A stretch of DNA of 10,555 bases from Acidobacteriaceae bacterium (lineage in GTDB: Bacteria; Acidobacteriota; Terriglobia; Terriglobales; Acidobacteriaceae), in contig JASHYS010000482.1 in NCBI GenBank assembly GCA_030042915.1, positions 1 through 10,555 of the forward strand. Direction: 5' to 3'. The notes under the pieces are model-generated. The model saw only the letters and a program-made list of their open reading frames with translations. It was not told where the DNA came from and did not search any database. Below are positions 1 to 6,986 of this stretch, piece after piece; the stretch's first letter is position 1; each line of letters begins with the position of its first letter. Both the position numbers and the translations under genes were made by a program.

Positions 1-1224
1 TATGCCGATGCGACCCTGAATCCCAAATACGACTGGGAAAAGTTCGAGCTCTACTATCGCGTGTTCGGGCGCAGGCTCTACGATCCCGATGCCAGCCCAG
101 ACGCCTGGCGGCGCTGGCTGCATAGCGAGTTTGGCGCCGCCGCGCTGCCGGTGGAAATGGCGCTGGCCAATGCCAGCCGCATTTTGCCGCTGGTGACGTC
201 GGCGCATCTGCCGTCGGCGTCGAATCACGCTTTTTGGCCCGAGATCTACACCAACATGCCGTTACTGATCGGCAGCGAGCCTTCGCCATACAGCGATACG
301 CCGGAGCCGAAGTGCTTTGGTACGGTGAGCCCGCTCGATCCGCAGACCTTCTCCACGGTCGATGAGCACGCAACAGATTTGCTGGCCGGGAATCCGAGCC
401 CCAAGTACTCGCCGATCGACGTTGCACAGTGGATTGAAGATTGCGCGGCCGCGGCAAACGATTTTCTGGATGCGGCGGATGCCAGGATCGCTGCGCATGG
501 AGCGGCGCCGTTTCGCCGCGTGGAGTCAGACGTTCTGATCCAGGTGGGACTGGGACGGTTTTTCGCGTCGCGCCTGCGCGGCGGCGTGTTGTATGCGGTG
601 TTCCAGGCGACCACGGAGCCGCAGGCCGGCCTGCTGGCGCTTGACCAGTACAAGCTGGCGCGAGAGGCGTGGAGTGCGGCTGCGCATGCGGCGGCTGTTT
701 ATCAGAACGACATCAGCTATGGAAGCACGGCGATGCGGCGCGGGCATTGGAGCGACCGGCTGGCGGCCATCGACAAGGACATTGCCGCGTTGACCGCACA
801 GGTGAGCGCGGCGCCGGCTGCAGTCGAGCCGTCGCCCAATACGCGGCGGGCGATTCTGGCGGCGACGGGAAGGCCGGCTCGCCCCGATATTGAGTGCCTT
901 CACACCGCTCCGGCGGCGTTCGAGCCGGGCGTGCCATTGGCGCTCGCGATGGCAGTTCCGCAGCAGGCCATCGAGCCTGCGGTGGCGACAGTTTTTCTCA
1001 GCTACCGGCACGTGGACCAGGCGGAGCGCTGGCAGCGCGTTGAGATGCAGGCGAGCGGGGTGAATTTCAGCGCAGCCATTCCGGCCGCCTACACGCAATC
1101 GAAATTTGCGCTGCAATATCGCTTTGAGGTGCGCGCCAAAAGTGGCGCCGCATGGCTGGTTCCCGGGTTCAACGCGACGCTCTCCAGTCAGCCCTACTAC
1201 GCGGTGATGAGAAAGGGCGCGTAG
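1..1224 (+). CDS. C-terminal part of a large uncharacterised protein (5' end outside window)
   Basis: The frame is open from base 1 (it reads Y-A-D-A-T-L-N-P) to a TAG at 1222-1224, giving at least 407 residues. The GTG at 61 is therefore an internal Val, not a start. The first ~45 residues contain 'LYYRVFGRRLYDPDASPDAWRR', which resembles the helical segment after the catalytic barrel in alpha-glucuronidase-like or hyaluronidase-like glycoside hydrolases ('YGRLxYNPdxxxxxW'). This is a weak family resemblance read by eye. A mainly helical, Ala-rich middle follows. The last ~100 residues look like a beta-sandwich, with 'SYRHVDQAERWQRVEM', 'IPAAYTQSKFALQYRFEV' and 'PGFNATLSSQPYYAV'. The signal peptide and catalytic core would lie upstream, so a function cannot be assigned. 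No membrane segment is visible here. It is certainly coding: long, with consistent GC-rich codon use. Confidence 0.85.
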   Translation, partial: YADATLNPKYDWEKFELYYRVFGRRLYDPDASPDAWRRWLHSEFGAAALPVEMALANASRILPLVTSAHLPSASNHAFWPEIYTNMPLLIGSEPSPYSDTPEPKCFGTVSPLDPQTFSTVDEHATDLLAGNPSPKYSPIDVAQWIEDCAAAANDFLDAADARIAAHGAAPFRRVESDVLIQVGLGRFFASRLRGGVLYAVFQATTEPQAGLLALDQYKLAREAWSAAAHAAAVYQNDISYGSTAMRRGHWSDRLAAIDKDIAALTAQVSAAPAAVEPSPNTRRAILAATGRPARPDIECLHTAPAAFEPGVPLALAMAVPQQAIEPAVATVFLSYRHVDQAERWQRVEMQASGVNFSAAIPAAYTQSKFALQYRFEVRAKSGAAWLVPGFNATLSSQPYYAVMRKGA

Positions 1225-1290
1225 GGCCGGCCTGCCGGAAAATGCCGTTGTACAGCGCGAAGGCTCATGCGCTATGCTGAGATTTCGCCC

Positions 1291-1569
1291 ATGATTTTTT
1301 CCCGCGACTACATTGGGTATCTTGCGCGCCGCACGGTCAAGCACCTGATCGACGCCAAGATGATCACCACCAGGAATTTGAAGCTGACCGAGGACCGCGT
1401 GAACGCCGCGCTGGTCGACGAGCTCTCGCTCGAGGACCGCATCAACGATGAGGTGCGCGTAATTCTCGAAGCCTACTCTGAGGAGATGCGCAAGAGCGGC
1501 GCGCAGTACGCCGAGATGTTCAAGAAGGTGAAGACCGAGCTGGCCAAGAAATACAAGGCGGTGCTATGA
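1291..1569 (+). CDS. DUF507 family protein (first of a tandem pair)
   Basis: A small 92-residue, highly charged, probably all-helical cytoplasmic protein of the DUF507 family. Its molecular role is unknown. The N-terminus 'MIFSRDYIGYLARRTVKHL' matches the family pattern M-x-x-S-R-D-x-x-x-x-L-A, and the body contains 'LSLEDRINDEVRVIL'. An upstream in-frame ATG at 1267 would add eight residues (MRYAEISP). I prefer 1291 because the domain begins exactly there, the length then matches its 91-residue partner, and a GAG at 1279-1281 is better spaced than the GAAGG only 3 nt before 1267. The stop overlaps the start of the next gene (ATGA at 1566-1569), so the two are almost certainly translationally coupled. 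It starts 66 nt after the preceding gene and may have its own promoter there, but no clear -35/-10 pair is visible. Confidence 0.9.
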   Translation: MIFSRDYIGYLARRTVKHLIDAKMITTRNLKLTEDRVNAALVDELSLEDRINDEVRVILEAYSEEMRKSGAQYAEMFKKVKTELAKKYKAVL

Positions 1570-1841
1570 GGATCAGCCGCGACAAGCTGAACAAGCTGGC
1601 ACACACCGTGGCCGACACGCTGGCCGAGGTCGATGAGGTCGGTTTTCTCGAGGATCGCAACACCATCCGGCAGGAGGCGCGCAAGGCGCTGGAATTGCTG
1701 CTGACCGAAGAGGCCAAGATCGACGCCCTGGCGCGGCAGAAGATTGCCAACCAGCGCAAGATCATCCTGGAAGGCTCGCAGGAGTGGGACATTCTCTACC
1801 GCAAGTATTACAACGAAGAAGTGCGCAAACTGGGGATCTGA
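1566..1841 (+). CDS. DUF507 family protein (second of a tandem pair)
   Basis: A 91-residue charged helical protein paralogous to the gene before it. The two share 'SRDxxxxLA' at the N-terminus, a central 'ALxxxLxxExxI' helix and a Lys/Tyr-rich C-terminus. Function is unknown; the family is found in Acidobacteriota, Deltaproteobacteria and Aquificae. The ATG at 1566 overlaps the upstream TGA (ATGA), with AAGGCGG about 9 nt before it inside the end of the upstream gene, as expected for coupled translation. Coupling suggests the two products are made in equal amounts and may form a heterodimer or heterotetramer; that part is inference. A strong hairpin follows 14 nt after the stop. Confidence 0.92.
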   Translation: MRISRDKLNKLAHTVADTLAEVDEVGFLEDRNTIRQEARKALELLLTEEAKIDALARQKIANQRKIILEGSQEWDILYRKYYNEEVRKLGI

Positions 1842-1855
1842 AGAGCATTGCGCAG

Positions 1856-1877
1856 CGCTGCCACGGCTTTGGCAGCG
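1856..1877 (+). other. Perfect 8-bp hairpin after the DUF507 pair
   Basis: CGCTGCCA, loop CGGCTT, then TGGCAGCG form a perfect 8-bp GC-rich stem 14 nt after the DUF507 stop codon. No U-tract follows (the next bases are ACCCGG), so it is not a textbook intrinsic terminator. It could stabilise the 3' end of the mRNA or weaken read-through into the tRNA gene. Its 3' arm overlaps the candidate tRNA -35 box. Confidence 0.5.
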
Positions 1878-1897
1878 ACCCGGAAATTTGTTAGATT
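1869..1897 (+). promoter_or_regulatory. Candidate sigma-70 type promoter of the tRNA-Glu gene
   Basis: TTGGCA (1869-1874, 5 of 6 matches to TTGACA) lies 17 nt before TAGATT (1892-1897, 4 of 6 matches to TATAAT). This predicts a transcription start near 1904, about 30 nt before the mature tRNA 5' end, a normal 5' leader for RNase P removal. Position and spacing are good; the -10 box is only moderate. Confidence 0.5.
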
Positions 1898-1934
1898 AAG
1901 TCAGTGGCCTGCGTTCGCGGGCCGCTTCCGCTAA

Positions 1935-2009
1935 GGCGCTATCGTCTAGGGGTTAGGACGTGAGATTCTCAATCTCAAAACCCGGGTTCGATTCCCGGTA
2001 GCGCTACCA
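1935..2009 (+). tRNA. tRNA-Glu (anticodon CUC), CCA end encoded
   Basis: A complete 75-nt cloverleaf. The acceptor stem is GGCGCTA (1935-1941) with TAGCGCT (1999-2005). The D stem is GTCT (1944-1947) with GGAC (1956-1959). The anticodon stem is TGAGA (1961-1965) with TCTCA (1973-1977) around loop TTCTCAA, so anticodon CTC is at 1968-1970. The variable loop AAAC has four nt. The T stem is CCGGG (1982-1986) with CCCGG (1994-1998) around TTCGATT. A73 is followed by CCA (2007-2009). Features known as glutamate identity elements in E. coli are present: U11-A24, U13-G22, A46, no base 47, and A37. The terminal pair is G1-U72 rather than the usual G1-C72. The tRNA decodes GAG. Confidence 0.97.
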
Positions 2010-2195
2010 GCCCTTTCCACCTTCCTCATTCTCGATGGTTTAGCCTGCCATCCTCGCTGTTGCGCTTCCTCGGCACCTCATTTCGATATTCTCCGTGTCG
2101 CTCGCCGGCTCAGAGTCTCCCTTTTCTATTTTTCGCTTGCCTTCTTGTCGCCCGTCAGCATCCAATGGTACGGATTGTTCTTAAAGGGGGGAGCT
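2010..2195 (+). other. Intergenic region between tRNA-Glu and the lipoprotein gene
   Basis: This stretch is pyrimidine-rich on the + strand. No intrinsic terminator for the tRNA and no promoter with good consensus boxes could be identified. It should hold the lipoprotein promoter, because a tRNA transcript lies immediately upstream. A TTG at 2145 opens the same frame as the lipoprotein but encodes no plausible signal peptide start. Confidence 0.4.
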
Positions 2196-2417
2196 GTGCG
2201 CTCAGTGTTCAGGAGTCTCGTTCCACTTTTGATTGGAACCGTGTTGGCTGTTCCCGTGCTCGTGACGGGTTGCCGGTCTCAAGGCCCGCCGCAAGACGAT
2301 AGCTATATTCAGTGGGAGCACGAGACCCACCGAGAGCATGTGGACCTGAATAAGCGGAGTGCCGACGAACAGAAACAGTACCAAGATTGGCGCGCCGCTC
2401 ATGGAGAGCACCGCTAG
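2196..2417 (+). CDS. Small secreted lipoprotein, function unknown
   Basis: A 73-residue protein with a lipoprotein signal peptide: M-R-S-V-F-R, a hydrophobic stretch (LVPLLIGTVLAVPVL), then the lipobox V-T-G-C with the lipidated Cys at residue 26. The mature part is about 48 residues, hydrophilic and rich in charged and aromatic residues. Its pattern 'YIQWEHETHREH...EQKQYQDWRAAH' (W-E-x-E-T-H-R-x-H, then Q-x-W-R-x-x-H) resembles short uncharacterised lipoproteins I recall from Acidobacteriota. The GTG at 2196 is chosen because a strong purine-rich ribosome site (AAAGGGGGGAG, 2183-2193) sits just before it and because it puts the signal peptide at the N-terminus. The TTG at 2145 would give an implausible 17-residue extension. 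It is probably anchored in a membrane and exposed to the periplasm; role unknown. The His residues could bind metal, but that is a guess. Confidence 0.82.
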   Translation: MRSVFRSLVPLLIGTVLAVPVLVTGCRSQGPPQDDSYIQWEHETHREHVDLNKRSADEQKQYQDWRAAHGEHR

Positions 2418-2458
2418 GACCGATTAGGTTGACCAGTACGATCTGCCGTTTGCCGCTT

Positions 2459-2488
2459 AGGCCCGCTACTTCAGCGGACCTTTTGTTT
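2459..2488 (+). terminator. Intrinsic terminator of the lipoprotein gene
   Basis: The left arm AGGCCCGCT (2459-2467) and right arm AGCGGACCT (2473-2481) pair around loop ACTTC, with a single C-A mismatch. The hairpin runs straight into TTTTGTTT (2481-2488). It lies about 40 nt after the lipoprotein stop on the same strand, the expected geometry for Rho-independent termination, and makes the lipoprotein a single-gene unit. Confidence 0.6.
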
Positions 2489-2805
2489 GCTCTGAAATCT
2501 GACCACTTCCAGCCTTCAAGTAGCGTACTGATGCCGCCGAATCGAGCGGTCCACTCCTTCGCTCATTGCCAATAAAGTGGGGCGGCAACATTGCCGATAA
2601 GGAAGCATGGAACGCTATTCTCCCTGAACGAATGCGTTCGAGGGATGGGGAAGGGTGTCTGCGGGACAAGCGGGCTCAGGAATCGCCATTCTGTTATGGA
2701 AGTGGGCGAGGACCGCCGCGGGGACTTTTTGCGGAGGGCAAATTGTGCGCGTTGTTTAACGGGAAGCAGTCTGTCTCGCCACCTGGCGAGCCCGGTTCAG
2801 CGCTG
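2489..2805 (+). promoter_or_regulatory. Leader region of the GGDEF-EAL gene, no convincing gene
   Basis: With the preferred start at 2806, this ~317-nt stretch is non-coding leader. The GGDEF-EAL frame is open back to a TTG at 2566, but the 80 extra residues are low-quality (Cys/Gly/Pro/Arg-rich with no domain-like pattern). Possible alternative starts in that frame are ATG 2632 and TTG 2743, the latter 4 nt after GGAGGG at 2733-2738. A perfect 7-bp inverted repeat, CTCGCCA-CC-TGGCGAG (2775-2790), ends 15 nt before the ATG at 2806 and might affect ribosome access. I do not recognise a c-di-GMP riboswitch or a consensus promoter. Confidence 0.35.
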
Positions 2806-4932
2806 ATGACCGCCGGCAGAACGGCGCGGCTGGAAGCCAGAAGACCCTCGCTGTCGAGCGACGCGCTGTATCGGGCTTCGTTCGAGCAGGCGGCCGTGGG
2901 TATCCTGCATACTTCGCTCGATGGACGGATCCTGGAGTGCAACGAATGCTTCGCACGCATTTTGGGCTACACGCCTGAGGAGCTTGTGGGCTCCAGTTTT
3001 CAGGCGATCACTCCGCCGGGGGATCGCGGGATAGGCAACACCGCACAAAAGCGGCTCCTCAGCGGCGAGATGGAGACAGTGAGCTTCGAAAAGCGCTATT
3101 TGCGCAAGGACGGCACGCTGACATGGGTGATGCTGACGATTTCGATCCAGTATGACGAGGCGCGGCAACCGCTTTGTTTCTTGACGATGGTGCAGGACAT
3201 CAACGATCGCAAGCAGGCAGAAGAGCAGCTGGCGTCAGCGCAGGAGGCGCTGCGGCTCAGCGAAGAACGCTACCGTACGGCGTTTCAGATGTCATTGGAC
3301 TGCATTAGCCTGGCTCGACTGCGGGACGGGATGTTTGAGGACTGTAACGAAGCTTTCCTTGACCTGGCCGGGCGAGCGCGAGAGGAGGTGATTGGATGCA
3401 CCTCGACGGAGCTCAGCCTCTGGGCCGATCCGGAGGATCGCCGGCGGATGGTGGAGATGCTGACGCGGCAGGGCGCGTGCCGCAACCTGGAAGCGCAGTT
3501 CCGTAGGAAGAACGGGGAGATGATCTGGGGGCTGATGTCGGCATCGCTGATCGAGCTGGAAGGGGCGCCGTACATTCTTGCCATTACGCGCGATCTTTCC
3601 GACGCCCGGACGGCAGCGGATGAGATCCGGCAGCTGGCATTCTACGATCCGCTCACGAAGCTGGCTAACCGGCGGCTTCTGCTGGAGCGGCTCAGGGAGA
3701 CAGTATTGGCGAGCCGGCGCAACGGGCGGTGGAACGCGCTGTTATTCGTCGATCTGGACAATTTCAAAAAACTGAACGATACCCTCGGTCACCCTGTGGG
3801 CGATCTGCTGCTGCGGCAGGCGGGGCAGCGCCTGGTCAGCTGCATTAGTGCTGGAGATACCGCAGCACGGCTGGGCGGCGATGAGTTTGTGGTGATCATC
3901 GAAGCGCTGAACGGGAACGAGGAGGAGGCGGCCTCGCAGGCCAAATCAGTGGCCCAGAAGATTTCGGCAAGCCTGAACGAGCCGTATGCATTGGCAGGCC
4001 GGGTGTGCACGATCACTGCGAGCATGGGCATCACGGTTTTCGGACCGGCGAACGAAAACACAATGGAGATTCTGCAGCAGGCCGATATCGCGATGTATCG
4101 GGCCAAAGAAGACGGCCGCGGAGTGATTCGCTTCTTTGCTCCGGAGCTGCAGTCGGCGGTCAATGCGCGCGCCGAGCTGGAAGACGAAGTGCGCCAGGGG
4201 ATTCGCAACCGGGAGTTCGTGCTCTGGTATCAGCCGCAGGTTGAAGGCGGACAGGTGATCGGCGCCGAGGCGTTGCTGCGATGGAATCATCCGCAGCGGG
4301 GGCTTCTGGCGCCGGCGGCTTTTATCGGGCTGGCGGAGGAGACAGGGCTGATTGTTCCGCTGGGGCTCCAGGTGCTGGAAACGGCCTGCGGGCAGATTGC
4401 GGCATGGACCAACGAGCCGGCGGCCGCGCGGCTCACGGTTGCGGTGAATGTGAGCGCGCGGCAGTTCCGGCAGGCGGATTTTGTCGCGCAGGTACTGGAG
4501 GCGCTGGAGCGGACGGGAGCCGATCCAAGGAAGCTGAAGCTGGAGATCACGGAAAGCATGCTGGTGAACAACCTCGAGGAGACGATCGAAATCATGACGC
4601 GCCTCAAGAAGCGCGGCTTGCAGTTTTCGCTCGACGATTTCGGGACGGGATATTCCTCGCTGGCGTATTTGAAGCGGCTGCCGCTGGACCAGCTGAAGAT
4701 CGATCGCGCCTTTGTGAGGGATATGCTGGCGGACGCAGCCAGCAGCGCGATCGCTCAGGCGATTGTGTCATTGAGCCGGGCCATGCACCTGTCGCTGCTG
4801 GCCGAAGGCGTGGAAACTGAAGAGCAGCGGGCGAGCCTGGACCATCTTGGCTGCCATGCCTACCAGGGATATCTTTTCAGTCCGCCGGTGCCGGCGGAGC
4901 GGTTTCTGGCGCTGCTCAAAGAGTCGTGGTAG
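2806..4932 (+). CDS. PAS-PAS-GGDEF-EAL protein (diguanylate cyclase / c-di-GMP phosphodiesterase)
   Basis: A 708-residue cytoplasmic signalling protein that should make and/or degrade c-di-GMP in response to input sensed by its PAS domains. Domains: PAS with PAC motif ~20-140, PAS ~150-270, GGDEF ~275-440, EAL ~450-705. No membrane helices. The cyclase site has D316 in 'FVDLDNFKKLND' and a canonical GGDEF at 357-361. The inhibitory I-site (RxxD, five residues before GGDEF) reads S-A-G-D, so product inhibition is probably lost. The phosphodiesterase site looks intact: E488-A-L-L-R, N548, E580/E583 (EITES), D610-D611 (DDFGTG), K631, E667 and Q687, the usual metal-binding and catalytic set. The first PAS lacks the LOV flavin-binding motif, and the ligand is unknown. 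Which activity dominates cannot be read from sequence. The start is uncertain: 2806 is the first ATG next to the first recognisable domain, with weak ribosome sites throughout; the frame is open upstream to 2566. It converges with the GH1 gene, 18 nt away. Confidence 0.93.
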   Translation: MTAGRTARLEARRPSLSSDALYRASFEQAAVGILHTSLDGRILECNECFARILGYTPEELVGSSFQAITPPGDRGIGNTAQKRLLSGEMETVSFEKRYLRKDGTLTWVMLTISIQYDEARQPLCFLTMVQDINDRKQAEEQLASAQEALRLSEERYRTAFQMSLDCISLARLRDGMFEDCNEAFLDLAGRAREEVIGCTSTELSLWADPEDRRRMVEMLTRQGACRNLEAQFRRKNGEMIWGLMSASLIELEGAPYILAITRDLSDARTAADEIRQLAFYDPLTKLANRRLLLERLRETVLASRRNGRWNALLFVDLDNFKKLNDTLGHPVGDLLLRQAGQRLVSCISAGDTAARLGGDEFVVIIEALNGNEEEAASQAKSVAQKISASLNEPYALAGRVCTITASMGITVFGPANENTMEILQQADIAMYRAKEDGRGVIRFFAPELQSAVNARAELEDEVRQGIRNREFVLWYQPQVEGGQVIGAEALLRWNHPQRGLLAPAAFIGLAEETGLIVPLGLQVLETACGQIAAWTNEPAAARLTVAVNVSARQFRQADFVAQVLEALERTGADPRKLKLEITESMLVNNLEETIEIMTRLKKRGLQFSLDDFGTGYSSLAYLKRLPLDQLKIDRAFVRDMLADAASSAIAQAIVSLSRAMHLSLLAEGVETEEQRASLDHLGCHAYQGYLFSPPVPAERFLALLKESW

Positions 4933-4950
4933 GCCCATTTGAACCACCCC

Positions 4951-6634
<1,684 letters not shown>

Positions 6635-6649
6635 GAGGGAATACGGCGC

Positions 6650-6979
6650 ATGGGCGACGGGTCAGGGGATTTGGTTCAGGGGACTTTGGAGATGCTGGTG
6701 CTGAAGACGCTGGCGCTGGAGTCCATGCATGGGTACGGTATCGCGTTGCGTATCGAACAGATCAGCGGCGGCGTTTTCCGCGTCAATCCGGGGTCGCTGC
6801 TGCCGGCGCTCGGCCGAATGGAGCGCTCGGGCCGGATCAGCTCCGCATGGAAACCGACTGAAAACAACCGCCGGGCCAGGTACTACGTTTTGACGGCGCG
6901 CGGGCGCAAGGCTCTGGAGCAGGAACGGCGTCAGTGGGGCCGTCAGGCCGGCGCCATCGCCAGAATTCTTGAAGCGTGA
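6650..6979 (+). CDS. PadR family transcriptional regulator (Acidobacterial ADOP-associated type)
   Basis: A 109-residue winged-helix DNA-binding protein of the short PadR subfamily that accompanies ADOP permeases in Acidobacteriota. Diagnostic stretches are 'GTLEMLVLKTLALESMHGYGIA' (~11-32), the recognition helix region 'GSLLPALGRMERSGRI' and the wing 'ENNRRARYYVLTARGRKALE'. The C-terminal helix (QERRQWGRQAGAIARIL) is the usual dimerisation helix. Most relatives have GSLYPAL; here Tyr is Leu. The start at 6650 has AGGAGG 11 nt upstream and begins just before the conserved domain; the frame is open back to 6590, but that would run through both operators. The stop lies 7 nt before the permease ATG, so the two are one operon. 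It probably represses its own operon via the paired palindromes and might also affect the divergent GH1 gene. The effector is unknown. Confidence 0.95.
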   Translation: MGDGSGDLVQGTLEMLVLKTLALESMHGYGIALRIEQISGGVFRVNPGSLLPALGRMERSGRISSAWKPTENNRRARYYVLTARGRKALEQERRQWGRQAGAIARILEA

Positions 6980-6986
6980 GGATACG

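Noticed and set aside
1225..1240. GC-rich palindromic bases (CCGG repeats) after the first gene's stop as a possible terminator
   Set aside because: The loop is too short for a stable stem and no U-tract follows.
526..1344. Antisense open frame of 272 codons over the first gene
   Set aside because: It is a shadow of the sense gene: Arg/His-rich, no domain pattern and no ribosome site. It also crosses into the DUF507 start.
2489..2805. c-di-GMP riboswitch upstream of the GGDEF-EAL gene
   Set aside because: I looked for the conserved GEMM-type core and did not see it; only a simple inverted repeat is present.
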